This document shows positions 32,314 through 39,900 of a stretch of DNA of 41,595 nt, one piece after another. The stretch covers positions 1 through 41,595 of the forward strand of contig NZ_NQMO01000019.1 of the NCBI RefSeq assembly GCF_002257645.1. Reading direction: 5' to 3'. Within the stretch, counting starts at the first letter, position 1; every line of letters starts with the position of its first letter. The notes under the pieces are model-generated. The model did not search any database, was not told the origin of the DNA, and saw only the letters and a list, made by a program, of their open reading frames with translations. Origin of the DNA: Paenibacillus sp. XY044. GTDB taxonomy: Bacteria; Bacillota; Bacilli; Paenibacillales; Paenibacillaceae. The position numbers and the translations under genes are program-made.

Positions 32314-32467
32314 GTTGCCCCTCCTTTGTGACCGGCTCTGTTCTAACATCAACAATAATCTTTGCCCATTTCGCTGCCTTCTCAGATATTGCATCCATAT
32401 CGCCCTTGGCAACAACGCGCCCCTGCACTAGCAGCTGATATTCGACGGGCTCGTGTCTGATAATCAT
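32273..32467 (-). CDS. small hypothetical early protein
   Basis: 64 residues, GGAGGAGGCCGC before the ATG. Starts MIIRHEPVEYQLLVQGRVVA, then a helix and a basic tail. Overlaps the DUF1064 gene by 41 bases. Unknown. Confidence 0.58.
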   Translation of the reverse strand: MIIRHEPVEYQLLVQGRVVAKGDMDAISEKAAKWAKIIVDVRTEPVTKEGQHESKQVRRKKNRS

Positions 32468-32481
32468 GCGGCCTCCTCCAT

Positions 32482-32658
32482 TCAACTGATTTTCAAATCC
32501 TTCTGTATCCATCTAGCTGCTTTATACTCTTCAATTCCCTCCTGAATTTCGTGCATTCCGGCATCCGGAAACAGGTTGTACAACATTTTGGCATTCGGAA
32601 TGCACTCGTTCATGTATCTGTGCTGCTTCAGGTATTCGTAAACAGTCCATCGATCCAT
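32482..32658 (-). CDS. small hypothetical protein after the helicase
   Basis: 58 residues with AGGAGTGACGTT before the ATG. Starts MDRWTVYEYLKQHRYMNECI, and is helical and aromatic-rich with IEEYKAARWIQKDLK near the end. Could be a helicase-associated factor from position. Unknown. Confidence 0.6.
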   Translation of the reverse strand: MDRWTVYEYLKQHRYMNECIPNAKMLYNLFPDAGMHEIQEGIEEYKAARWIQKDLKIS

Positions 32659-32668
32659 AACGTCACTC

Positions 32669-33973
32669 CTAACCGTTGTAGTCCTCGTATTTTTGAATCC
32701 AGCCTTTGAACAGATAGCGAAAGCTCTGTATTCCTGTATCCCGGCCCTTGGCTATTGTTGATTGAACAACGACCCCATCCCGGCTTTGGTCGTCCGGATC
32801 CTGCCAAAGAAATTCAATGATGTCTGCCTCTTGTTCGATTTCTCCTGAGTCCCGGAGATGTTGGAGCTGTGGGGCTCCTTCCGCGCCTTCCCGGTTCAGC
32901 TGCGCCAGAATAATAATCGGGCATTGAATCTCCTGGGCTAGCCATTTGAAACGCTTGGCCACCTCGCCTACTGCTCGGCTCCAGGTTTCACCTTTGTTTT
33001 GCTTAATGTTCATCCGCGTTAAGTAGTCAACCAGGATTGCCCCTATCTGCCCTTTCTTGCGTTTGATCTGTCTTGCAGTAGCCACGATATGATCAATCGT
33101 TACGCCGGCCGAATCCTCCACATAGAAAGCGTTGCTGTTGAATTTGGCATGCGCTTCCTTCAAGCGATCTACCTCAAAGGGGTCAAGGGTTTTCTTTCGG
33201 ATTCTCGAGAAGTTAACTCCGCTCTCCGTCGATAAGATCCGGTTTTTTAGCTGGTTGAAGGTCATCTCTTGAGACCAAACCAACACATCACCTACATTCT
33301 GCTTGGATATACTCGCCGCCATTTGCATAGCTTTTGCAGTTTTACCGATACTCGGACGGCCAGCAAGGATATAAAGCCACCCCCTGCCGATACCTCCGGA
33401 CCATTCATCAAAATTCCTGAATCCGGTTTGGATGTTTTCAGTCGTGCTCGACAAAAATTCAAAGTAATCTTCCTGGGTCTCGGAAAAACTTTTCATCTTT
33501 CCGCTCGTATCCGGCCGCATGTAGGTATATAACGAGTCCAGGAGTTGCATATACTCTTCTATGGTTTCAAAGTCATCTTCCAAGGTCAGGCGCCGGATGT
33601 CCTCTGATAAAGTCATTCCTTTGCGCTTAACAGACTCCCTCTTTATCAGTTTGGCGTAATGTGGCGCGTATGATGCTGTATACTCGCTATTTGCAAGCGA
33701 AGTGAGAAATGAAAGGCCACCCATTTCCTCCAAAACTTTATCCTGCTGAAGTCTGTTTGAAATAGTGATAACGTCAATCGGTTCGTTTGCATCATAGAGT
33801 TTTTTTGCAGCTGACCAAATGTGCCGGTATGAATCAGTTATAAAATCATCATCAGAGAGAGACGCGGCGATTTCGTCCATCGCCTTTGAATTGACCAGGA
33901 TCGACGCAATAATACCTCTCTCGGCCTCGATTGACTGATTAAAGGTTAACGGCTTCTCCGTTTGTGAATTCAT
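32669..33973 (-). CDS. replicative DNA helicase, DnaB-type
   Basis: About 434 residues. N-terminal DnaB domain (QSIEAERGIIASILVNSKAM). RecA-like helicase domain with Walker A GRPSIGKTAKAMQM (about 203-216), the SQEMT motif, Walker B ILVDYLTRM, and the C-terminal RDSGEIEQEADIIEFLWQD. It unwinds the fork 5'-3'. Two ATGs 12 bases apart are possible; the first abuts the ribosome site, so I use the second. Overlaps the initiator gene. Walker A has Ser-Ile in place of the common Pro-Gly-x-Gly pattern. Confidence 0.9.
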   Translation of the reverse strand: MNSQTEKPLTFNQSIEAERGIIASILVNSKAMDEIAASLSDDDFITDSYRHIWSAAKKLYDANEPIDVITISNRLQQDKVLEEMGGLSFLTSLANSEYTASYAPHYAKLIKRESVKRKGMTLSEDIRRLTLEDDFETIEEYMQLLDSLYTYMRPDTSGKMKSFSETQEDYFEFLSSTTENIQTGFRNFDEWSGGIGRGWLYILAGRPSIGKTAKAMQMAASISKQNVGDVLVWSQEMTFNQLKNRILSTESGVNFSRIRKKTLDPFEVDRLKEAHAKFNSNAFYVEDSAGVTIDHIVATARQIKRKKGQIGAILVDYLTRMNIKQNKGETWSRAVGEVAKRFKWLAQEIQCPIIILAQLNREGAEGAPQLQHLRDSGEIEQEADIIEFLWQDPDDQSRDGVVVQSTIAKGRDTGIQSFRYLFKGWIQKYEDYNG

Positions 33974-34733
33974 TCCGATTCTCATTCTCCTTTTGCAGAT
34001 TCATCAAATGCTGCTGGTAACTAATCTCTTTTTCCTTCAGCTTGTCCTTTTTAGAAACAACCTCAAGTTTTACAAGAGACTCTTTCTTTGTCTTACCTTC
34101 TCTTCTCAACCGATCAAGGATGGACATTGCATAAGCAACGTTCTTACCCTCTGATTGCTTAATGGCTGATTCCACTACCTCAAAATCAAACTCACCGAGA
34201 TAAGAACAAAGCTCTTCGAGTTGGAAAATACCTTTGCAGATGAGGTTGTATTTATTAACGAGTGTCATGACTTTATCAGAATCAGACACACCACCTTCTG
34301 TTCCCTTCTCTTCAGTTCTATTCTCTTCTGTTCTGTTCTGTTCAGGAGGAAATTCCGGGAAGTTCCGGGAAAGTCCAGGAATATCATTATGGTTTGAAGG
34401 TGGTTCCGGGAATTTGGACTTAGTTCTTTTGTGCAATCCTTGCTGGTGATTATCGAAATTAACGATTTGGATGTACTTATCAGAACCAACCTCGTACCAG
34501 ATTAACAAGCCAGCATCATGCAGAGATTGTATTGCTCGTTCAACGTCCTTAATGGTTTTATCCAGCATCGGAACGACAAGAGCTTTAACTTTTGCCGGTG
34601 ACCCAGTCAACCTACCGAAATCGTCAGTGTGTGGGATGATCCACGTGAACAGCAGCATGTCAAAAATATTAGGCAATGTGTTTACCTTCTCCGATATGCT
34701 GATGCTCTTACTAATCATTCTTTTTTCTGCCAT
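33939..34733 (-). CDS. phage replication initiator, winged-helix plus DnaD-like domain
   Basis: 264 residues. The N-terminal winged-helix region begins with MISKSISISEKVNTLPNIFD, then DDFGRLTGSPAKVKALVVPM and YIQIVNFDNHQQGLHKRTKS, as in Firmicute phage initiators. A repetitive linker (NRTEENRTEEKGTE) follows, then a DnaD-like helical domain (about 165-225). It should bind the origin and recruit the helicase encoded next. The repeated TTCTG in the linker DNA may be an origin-like iteron array. Confidence 0.8.
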   Translation of the reverse strand: MAEKRMISKSISISEKVNTLPNIFDMLLFTWIIPHTDDFGRLTGSPAKVKALVVPMLDKTIKDVERAIQSLHDAGLLIWYEVGSDKYIQIVNFDNHQQGLHKRTKSKFPEPPSNHNDIPGLSRNFPEFPPEQNRTEENRTEEKGTEGGVSDSDKVMTLVNKYNLICKGIFQLEELCSYLGEFDFEVVESAIKQSEGKNVAYAMSILDRLRREGKTKKESLVKLEVVSKKDKLKEKEISYQQHLMNLQKENENRNEFTNGEAVNL

Positions 34734-34736
34734 GGC

Positions 34737-34898
34737 TTACACCGCCTTGTGGCTGTCTCTTTCGATCTTTTCAACAATGGCTTTAACAATATAATCGTGT
34801 TTAGTTTTGATTACTGATTTTTCAAGTGCTTTTTGAATCTCTTCGTGAAAGTACTGATCCATCCGGAGTGGAAATGTTTTAATTTTGTTAGGAGTCAT
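34737..34898 (-). CDS. small ribbon-helix-helix regulator, Arc-like
   Basis: 53 residues. IKTFPLRMDQYFHEEIQKAL followed by KHDYIVKAIVEKIERD has the strand-helix-helix pattern of the Arc/MetJ fold. GAGGTGG seven bases before the ATG. Divergent from a plus-strand XRE gene and upstream of the replication genes, so probably a repressor of the replication promoter or of itself. Confidence 0.68.
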   Translation of the reverse strand: MTPNKIKTFPLRMDQYFHEEIQKALEKSVIKTKHDYIVKAIVEKIERDSHKAV

Positions 34899-35050
34899 TG
34901 GTAACCACCTCGTATCAATTTGGTAATTAGATTGTAACATGTTAGTTACTAAATTGCTACTACTTCATTGCAATTTTGATATCATTTGTTTATTCTTTTT
35001 TTGTCATAATTTATAGTGAAGAAAAAACAGTGAGGAATTGAAATTTTGAT
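34899..35050. promoter_or_regulatory. divergent control region between Arc-like and XRE regulators
   Basis: AT-rich. It contains the palindromes TAACATGTTA and TTAGTTACTAA close together (about 34934-34955), suitable as RHH or XRE operators. Promoter hexamers are not clear enough to call. Confidence 0.45.
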
Positions 35051-35257
35051 ATGATACAACCAAAGTTGCATATATTAATGGGTCAAAATAAAATTAAAAG
35101 CATCCGGCAGTTGTCTGAGAAAACGGGAATTTCTCGGGCTGCGCTCACAAAACTATATGATGGTGAAGGTAAAGGTATTGAGTATGCTACGCTCAACACC
35201 CTTTGCACCTTCTTCAACTGTCAGCCTGGCGAGCTCCTGGAGTACGTTCCGGATTAG
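35051..35257 (+). CDS. small XRE-family regulator
   Basis: 68 residues, one HTH domain (IKSIRQLSEKTGISRAALTK) with the CI/Cro-type ending PGELLEYVPD. It interrupts the minus-strand early operon and ends three bases into the opposing gene. The ribosome site (GAGGA) is distant, so expression may be weak. Probably counteracts the Arc-like protein. Confidence 0.82.
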   Translation: MIQPKLHILMGQNKIKSIRQLSEKTGISRAALTKLYDGEGKGIEYATLNTLCTFFNCQPGELLEYVPD

Positions 35258-35442
35258 GCGAGGCGCCTAACCAAACTCCTTTCGAGCTCGTCAATCCGTT
35301 GTTGTGAGAACCTAATCATCTCTTCAGCAGTTTCACGCTGTCCTACATTTCCGTATTTCCTCGACTCTTCAAGTTCGCCTTCCCAATACGTCTGGTTTTC
35401 TTTCCATGCGGCGATATCTTTTCTGATCTGCTCTCTATTCAT
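35254..35442 (-). CDS. small coiled-coil early protein
   Basis: 62 residues, helical and charged (EELEESRK-like heptads, EEMIRFSQQRIDELERSLVR). GGGGGC before the ATG. Converges with the XRE gene. Unknown. Confidence 0.58.
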   Translation of the reverse strand: MNREQIRKDIAAWKENQTYWEGELEESRKYGNVGQRETAEEMIRFSQQRIDELERSLVRRLA

Positions 35443-35452
35443 GGGCTGCCCC

Positions 35453-35560
35453 CTAAAGTACTAATAAAATGATGAATGCGTAAACGAATAATGCGATACC
35501 GATCGTAACGGCTGATGCTTGGATGACTGTGATTGCCATGTTGCCGATCCAGTTAATCAT
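35453..35560 (-). CDS. 35-residue membrane peptide
   Basis: MINWIGNMAITVIQAS, then IGIALFVYAFIILLVL: one or two membrane helices. Its start lies within the repeated GGAGG-CTGAAGC-ATGA junction. Role unknown, possibly membrane-targeted takeover or exclusion. Confidence 0.55.
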   Translation of the reverse strand: MINWIGNMAITVIQASAVTIGIALFVYAFIILLVL

Positions 35561-35805
35561 GCTTCAGCCTCCTCACGGCTCTTTAGACGCGCTTTCGCCC
35601 TGTCCCTATATTCTCGTGCCAACTGCCTGGCATCATCCCTTGTATCGCATTCTATAAAGCCTGTTGGGGTGGATTTATCAGTTATGAATGCCTCTTTGCC
35701 ATTGACGATGATTTTAGGGAAGTATTTGGTATACAGATCGTCATTGATCCAGAATGATTTATGTTCAGTCCTGATTCGGTCGCTTACTTCTCTGATTTCG
35801 CTCAT
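35557..35805 (-). CDS. small early protein
   Basis: 82 residues. KYFPKIIVNGKEAFITDKST suggests a beta fold; the second half is basic-helical (ARQLAREYRDRAKARLKSRE). Ends EEAEA, from the recurring junction sequence. Unknown. Confidence 0.58.
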   Translation of the reverse strand: MSEIREVSDRIRTEHKSFWINDDLYTKYFPKIIVNGKEAFITDKSTPTGFIECDTRDDARQLAREYRDRAKARLKSREEAEA

Positions 35806-36140
35806 GCTTCAGCCTCCTTGATGTATCCCAGGATCCCGGCTATTTGTTCGATTTTATCTAGTTCGACTTCATTCCAATTGGTTTTGCTCACTTTATTGAA
35901 AAGTGCTATATAGTATAATTTAGCTTTTAATTCCTCTGTAACTGGATAAAGAAAAATTCCCTCCCAATTGTCGAGTTTGCTATATCCGTTTATGAAGGTT
36001 CTACCGTCCTCAGTTTTGATCCATCCTTTTGGTGTAATCTTTTTGATTTTCGTAATAACATCCCCGCGCCATCTCGTTGAATACGATACTTCATCGCCTA
36101 CTTTAAGTGATTTCAACCATTCCTGCTTTTCATTGTTCAT
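35802..36140 (-). CDS. early protein with SH3-like start
   Basis: 112 residues. LKVGDEVSYSTRWRGDVITK and KITPKGWIKTEDGRTFIN fit a small beta barrel; the C-terminal half is helical and ends KEAEA at the junction. Unknown; possibly nucleic-acid-binding. Confidence 0.6.
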   Translation of the reverse strand: MNNEKQEWLKSLKVGDEVSYSTRWRGDVITKIKKITPKGWIKTEDGRTFINGYSKLDNWEGIFLYPVTEELKAKLYYIALFNKVSKTNWNEVELDKIEQIAGILGYIKEAEA

Positions 36141-36463
36141 ACTTCATCCTCCCCTGGGAGGTTAATAGTCGCGAAATAAAACACTGAAAACTCATCAATT
36201 CCACTTCTATCAGGCGGAAACCATCTAGGAGGTTCCTCATCCCAATAGCGTTCAAAAGAGGCAACATCGACAGCATGCCCATCTGAGACAAGATATGATC
36301 TTCCTATTTCCGGTGGATTCTTTGGATCATACTTTTTCCAAGGTATTTTATATACTACTTTCACTCGATCGGAAAATTCGTTCATGTCTTCCCGACATTC
36401 TTGACATAGATCATCGTTAGGAAGTGCTTCTTTTACTCCGCAGTCTTCACATCTCTTTTTCAT
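36137..36463 (-). CDS. small zinc-ribbon early protein
   Basis: 108 residues. N-terminal Cys pairs (CEDCG and CQEC, about 12 residues apart) form a zinc ribbon; the rest is beta-rich with Trp and Pro (WDEEPPRWFPPDR). Ends GEDEV at a variant of the junction. Possible transcription or DNA-binding role. Confidence 0.62.
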   Translation of the reverse strand: MKKRCEDCGVKEALPNDDLCQECREDMNEFSDRVKVVYKIPWKKYDPKNPPEIGRSYLVSDGHAVDVASFERYWDEEPPRWFPPDRSGIDEFSVFYFATINLPGEDEV

Positions 36464-36687
36464 GCTTCAGCCTCCTTATCCATTACTGCTAATAGAAATT
36501 CACGAGTATACCATCCTTCAAACCCCGGTCTTGTCATCAAGTAAATATGTTGTTCAGATTCTTCGTGCCACTCCTTGCAGCGAACAGTCCAGTCATAGCG
36601 CCCGTTCTCTTCTTGCATTGGAATGATGTCACCGACCTTTATCTCTTCCCGTGTCATATCTGCTTGCCAGTCCCGATTATCTGACAT
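36460..36687 (-). CDS. small early protein
   Basis: 75 residues from MSDNRDWQADMTREEIKVGD, with AAAGGAGGGCCGCTAAG upstream. Trp-rich beta pattern (YDWTVRCKEWHEE, FEGWYTREFLLAV). Ends KEAEA. A longer frame upstream is rejected because it overlaps the next gene in another frame. Confidence 0.62.
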   Translation of the reverse strand: MSDNRDWQADMTREEIKVGDIIPMQEENGRYDWTVRCKEWHEESEQHIYLMTRPGFEGWYTREFLLAVMDKEAEA

Positions 36688-36688
36688 C

Positions 36689-36943
36689 TTAGCGGCCCTC
36701 CTTTGGCTCTCCACAGGCTTCTTCATAAGACCAATACGATGGGCACTCTTTGCTATTTGGAGCCATCTTGGTATCACTGAGGCTTTCTGACACGCATTCA
36801 TTCCTATCTTCGTTTCGGATTGGGTGATACATGTTCCAATAGCATTCAGTGCAGGAGCATTGTCCGTCCCAATCGCCTTGCATTTCTCCGATCTTGGTGA
36901 ATATCCGGTCCATGTCATCTAAAATGTTGGTTTCTTTATTCAT
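36689..36943 (-). CDS. Cys-rich early protein
   Basis: 84 residues. CSCTEC with later single Cys residues suggests metal binding. Otherwise Glu/Asp-rich. Start overlaps the YopX-like gene by eight bases. Unknown. Confidence 0.58.
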   Translation of the reverse strand: MNKETNILDDMDRIFTKIGEMQGDWDGQCSCTECYWNMYHPIRNEDRNECVSESLSDTKMAPNSKECPSYWSYEEACGEPKEGR

Positions 36944-37355
36944 TGGTTACCTCCAGTAGAGATGGATTTTCGAATTTGTTACCTATGACCTCGGCATAAT
37001 GCCTCTCTCGATGTAAAAGCAAGCTGCCACAACATAGCTCCATTCGATCGTTGTATCCGACTTCGTAATTTCCGTTTATCTGCATCGGCCCTTCGAATGG
37101 ATGTCCTTGAATTTGGACTATATCCCCTTCATAGATATCCTTTCCGTTACGGTCTATGTGGCCTGTAGACTGCATGAGGACATACTGTTCAGAACAATCT
37201 ATTTCCACTTTCCCACCGCCACCGAAAGTACACCATTCCTCGATTTCGTAGATACTGCCTTCACCACTAATCCATATGTCATTCCGGTTGAACGCCTCCG
37301 GATCCAACATAATATTGAATTTCTTATCCCACGCTCTGAATTTAATTTCACGCAT
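36936..37355 (-). CDS. YopX-family protein
   Basis: 139 residues. REIKFRAWDKKFNIML at the start, MQSTGHIDRNGKDIYEGDIV in the middle and the later GNYEVGYNDR are the YopX signature, widespread in Firmicute phages, function unknown. GGAGG before the ATG. Confidence 0.85.
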   Translation of the reverse strand: MREIKFRAWDKKFNIMLDPEAFNRNDIWISGEGSIYEIEEWCTFGGGGKVEIDCSEQYVLMQSTGHIDRNGKDIYEGDIVQIQGHPFEGPMQINGNYEVGYNDRMELCCGSLLLHRERHYAEVIGNKFENPSLLEVTNE

Positions 37356-37373
37356 CTTTGTATCCCTCCTAAT

Positions 37374-37670
37374 CTATAAAGACCATCTGCTTGTGGCTAT
37401 TCCGCACCAGGTCAGGAAGCTTTTAGCCTGCGAGCAGTAACCGCGAGTATCAAACGTGAAAGGTACGACGCTTTTGTCAGGGCATGACTTCGAAATCCCT
37501 AGTCTTCGTTCCGCCTCATCGTAAAACAGATAAAGTTCGTCGTTGCCTCCTTTCAATGCCAGTTCCTTTTGAAGATTCGCGTTTAAACATATCCGATTTG
37601 ATTTGTCGATCGTGATAAAAAGGTCATCCATCCGTTTGTCGATTCTACTAATTGGTTTTAATGCTCCCAT
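37374..37670 (-). CDS. hypothetical early protein
   Basis: 98 residues from the second ATG, which has GGAGG seven bases upstream. PISRIDKRMDDLFITIDKSN and an ERRLGI-like segment; Cys- and Trp-containing C terminus. Small compact domain, not recognised. Confidence 0.6.
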   Translation of the reverse strand: MGALKPISRIDKRMDDLFITIDKSNRICLNANLQKELALKGGNDELYLFYDEAERRLGISKSCPDKSVVPFTFDTRGYCSQAKSFLTWCGIATSRWSL

Positions 37671-37762
37671 TGGGCAGCCCTCCATTTGGTTTATTTACCT
37701 GATATGCCGTCATCAAATTTGATTCCGTACACTTTCAGTAATTTTTTTTGTGATTTGTCCCT

Positions 37763-37846
37763 TTAAACACCGCCCGAATCGATTCCGTACACTTCTTTGA
37801 GCGATTTCAGTAAATATAGGGACAAGAATTTTTGTTTTTGGGACAT
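37763..37846 (-). CDS. 27-residue ORF with a degenerate tandem copy
   Basis: MSQKQKFLSLYLLKSLKEVY then GIDSGGV. Directly after its stop, in the same frame and without a start codon, comes a second copy (KSQKKLLKVYGIKFDDGISG). Two direct copies of GATTCCGTACACTT (37721 and 37781) mark the duplication. There is no good ribosome site, so this may be a decayed gene. Confidence 0.3.
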   Translation of the reverse strand: MSQKQKFLSLYLLKSLKEVYGIDSGGV

Positions 37847-37885
37847 CAAAACCAAATATTTTTTTAATAACCGGTGGATTGGCGT

Positions 37886-38254
37886 TCAAGCTATGCCTCC
37901 GGTTCTTTTATTCGCCTTTGCGATCTTGTCCAGTAAAATGGGCTGCCATATCCGTTTATTGCTGTGTACCATGGCATGATGGTTATAGCAGAGGAGCACA
38001 CAGTTATCAGGCTCATAGACGCCTCCACCGCCTCCCATACCGCCGTATACAACACGGTGAAGGTGAAGGCCCGGGCCGGGCTCTCCGCACAGCAGACAGT
38101 GGTTTCCGTCTCTCTGCTGCACGATGGCCCGGGTCTTCTCTTTGCTTGATTTATTTAACACTTTGCGCATTGCCTTACTTGGTTTCCGGTTGTGATGGTC
38201 CAGGATATTTTTCCGCCATGGGGCTACTGACTTATTTTTCTTTTGGAGTGCCAT
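37886..38254 (-). CDS. HNH endonuclease
   Basis: 122 residues. CLLCG, then LHLHRVVYGG, a Gly run, NCVLLCYNHHAMVHSN: an HNH fold with zinc Cys pairs. Basic N terminus (about 1-45) for DNA contact. It lies between the ERF gene and small early genes. Could be a recombination nuclease or homing enzyme; differs from the other HNH gene at 31238-31651. Confidence 0.8.
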   Translation of the reverse strand: MALQKKNKSVAPWRKNILDHHNRKPSKAMRKVLNKSSKEKTRAIVQQRDGNHCLLCGEPGPGLHLHRVVYGGMGGGGGVYEPDNCVLLCYNHHAMVHSNKRIWQPILLDKIAKANKRTGGIA

Positions 38255-38258
38255 ACAA

Positions 38259-38906
38259 TCACGCTCCTACATAGTTGGTAAGAAGATTGATGAATTCATG
38301 CGCTTGGCTTTTGCCCAGTTCTTTCAAGCTCTCTTGACCACTGATTTCCTCAATCATTCGACGGAAGTCATCTTCGAGTATGTGCTTGTCGTTCTTCAGT
38401 TTGTGGCAATATTTGATTTGGGCCTCAGTTATCAGGTTGTTACCTGCTGGCGGTTGGCTTGTCCGCGGTGCGCTTGGTGGTGCAGCTGGTCTGGATGTCT
38501 GTGCCGGACCTGCGCTTGCTGCATTGCCGTCGTCATCGTCTCCAAGAGATAGGGACAAGGCCGCAGCGTAACTGTAACGTCGTGCATATGTGATTGCAGA
38601 TCCGGCGCCCTGCGGGTCGAGTTTGACCGGTTTAAGCGTCAGGGGCTCAGTCTCAATCCATTCTCCTGAGTCGTGGAGAATCATGGTACGAACCGTAATT
38701 TTCTCCCCGTCCCCACCCGGGAACTGCATCACCGTTAGGCCGTGCTTATGAAGAATGGGCTTGGTTTCATCAATCATATGGTCCAGAGATGTATATTGTG
38801 ATTTAAAATGTGGGTTCGTGGAGTCGTGAGAGATGGATTTTACCTCTCCATTGAAGGCCACCAGCGCCGCCGCGATCTTATTAATGGTTTCGCTTTTACT
38901 GCACAT
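38259..38906 (-). CDS. erf: ERF-family single-strand annealing recombinase
   Basis: 215 residues. The start at MCSKSETINKIAAALVAFNG is chosen by the GGAGAG site; longer frames overlap the previous gene. AGSAITYARRYSYAAALSL, then GDDDDGNAA, are the ERF signature. A Pro/Ala-rich linker and a C-terminal helical domain (LITEAQIKYCHKLKNDK) follow. It anneals single strands for circularisation or recombination during replication, as in P22 Erf. Confidence 0.88.
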   Translation of the reverse strand: MCSKSETINKIAAALVAFNGEVKSISHDSTNPHFKSQYTSLDHMIDETKPILHKHGLTVMQFPGGDGEKITVRTMILHDSGEWIETEPLTLKPVKLDPQGAGSAITYARRYSYAAALSLSLGDDDDGNAASAGPAQTSRPAAPPSAPRTSQPPAGNNLITEAQIKYCHKLKNDKHILEDDFRRMIEEISGQESLKELGKSQAHEFINLLTNYVGA

Positions 38907-39117
38907 GAGCTTCACTCTCCAATTCATAGGTGACCTTGACTGGAACCGTTCTAAAATTGTGGGGATCGTCTGGGCCGTATCTTCCAAGAAGCCACACTTC
39001 CAAATCATCAATCCGAGAAAACCAAACCGCATCCATGAAACCCTCTACTGGTTGAGAGTGAAGGTCTACAAAATGCCCATCTTTATGCTGAGGTACGTAC
39101 CGATATTTAATTTCCAT
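38896..39117 (-). CDS. small early protein
   Basis: 73 residues; GGAAGG before the ATG. Beta/alpha mix (YRYVPQHKDGHFVDLHSQPV, SRIDDLEVWLLGRYGP). Overlaps ERF by 11 bases. Unknown. Confidence 0.6.
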   Translation of the reverse strand: MEIKYRYVPQHKDGHFVDLHSQPVEGFMDAVWFSRIDDLEVWLLGRYGPDDPHNFRTVPVKVTYELESEAHVQ

Positions 39118-39319
39118 ACCGTCCAACCTTCCTTTGTGATATAATCGAAGTAATTTCATTTTGAAAATGCATTTCCCGGGTCGCTGTTGCTGCAGCGGCC
39201 TGTAATCGTTTATGAGCCAGATAAGCGTTGTACTTATAAATCCGATAAAGCTTGTTGTCCAGTGTCCCTCGTGTTTTCGCAATCTTCGCCAGCTCTAGGA
39301 ATGTCCTTGTGGTTGTCAT
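39107..39319 (-). CDS. small basic early protein
   Basis: 70 residues from the ATG after GGAGGATAAGAACG. Basic helix (LAKIAKTRGTLDNKLYRIYK, then AHKRLQAAAATATRE). Possible nucleic-acid-binding protein. Unknown. Confidence 0.6.
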   Translation of the reverse strand: MTTTRTFLELAKIAKTRGTLDNKLYRIYKYNAYLAHKRLQAAAATATREMHFQNEITSIISQRKVGRYGN

Positions 39320-39404
39320 CGTTCTTATCCTCCTTTTTGTTTTCACCTCCCCAGCCGTAGTAGGCTAGTACATCTTCCAAGCTTTTGAACGTCTTGACCT
39401 TCAC
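39234..39404 (-). CDS. possible small protein overlapping its neighbour
   Basis: 56 residues from a GTG overlapping the upstream stop. KVKTFKSLEDVLAYYGWGGE looks protein-like, then it becomes Asp/Asn-rich where it overlaps the next gene. No clear ribosome site. It may be real only in its first third. Confidence 0.35.
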   Translation of the reverse strand: MKVKTFKSLEDVLAYYGWGGENKKEDKNDDNHKDIPRAGEDCENTRDTGQQALSDL

Positions 39405-39583
39405 GCTGATTTATTCAACTCCCATTCCTTCATGGGTTGCACCTCTATGATCTGGTAGCCCTTTTCCTTCATCTCTCGTCTCAGGCTCTCTTCATCTATT
39501 GCAGACCATCCAAAGAGCCGACCGCATTCCGTTTGAACTCTGAACTCTGTTAACTGATTAGCTGATGATGGCGCCGCCGTCAT
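39401..39583 (-). CDS. small early protein
   Basis: 60 residues. GGGAGG before the ATG. TEFRVQTECGRLFGW then a charged helix (LRREMKEKGYQIIEVQPMKE). Unknown. Confidence 0.58.
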   Translation of the reverse strand: MTAAPSSANQLTEFRVQTECGRLFGWSAIDEESLRREMKEKGYQIIEVQPMKEWELNKSA

Positions 39584-39788
39584 ATCGATGACCTCCCGCC
39601 TCTTTAATGAAGAAGTTTGATACGCACCGATCCGTGCTGAAGAAATCCCCGTCGATTACGATGTATTCGTCATGGTAAATGTTGATCTGGTCCCGGCAGC
39701 CGCATGTGCAGAAGCGAACCGGTAAGGAATTTAAAGGAACAACTGGAGCCAACATTGGATTTTCGATATCTCTCAGGTTTTTAGCCAC
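39558..39788 (-). CDS. Cys-motif early protein
   Basis: 76 residues from a GTG eight bases after ACAGGAGG; an upstream in-frame ATG overlaps two earlier genes. CTCGC near the middle and a later Cys may bind zinc. YHDEYIVIDGDFFSTDRC is beta-like. Unknown. Confidence 0.6.
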   Translation of the reverse strand: MAKNLRDIENPMLAPVVPLNSLPVRFCTCGCRDQINIYHDEYIVIDGDFFSTDRCVSNFFIKEAGGHRYDGGAIIS

Positions 39789-39900
39789 TTTTCTTACCTC
39801 CTGTTTTGGTTTCTTTGTCTGACTTGGCTTGTCCAAATTTACGAAGAGCTTGAATAATTGCTTCTTTGAAGTTAGGGCCGGGCTTTTCCGTGATCTTCAT
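39781..39900 (-). CDS. 39-residue early protein
   Basis: MKITEKPGPNFKEAIIQALR followed by a Lys-rich tail. It starts inside the preceding gene's stop (ATGA) and ends past the GTG of the next gene: tight coupling. Unknown. Confidence 0.55.
   Translation of the reverse strand: MKITEKPGPNFKEAIIQALRKFGQAKSDKETKTGGKKSG

Noticed and set aside
36460..36918. Long version of the 75-residue early gene
   Set aside because: The extra N terminus overlaps the Cys-rich gene in a different frame; a strong ribosome site supports the shorter start.
38259..39032. Long version of the ERF gene
   Set aside because: The first 42 residues overlap the upstream gene and are unlike ERF proteins; GGAGAG supports the internal ATG.
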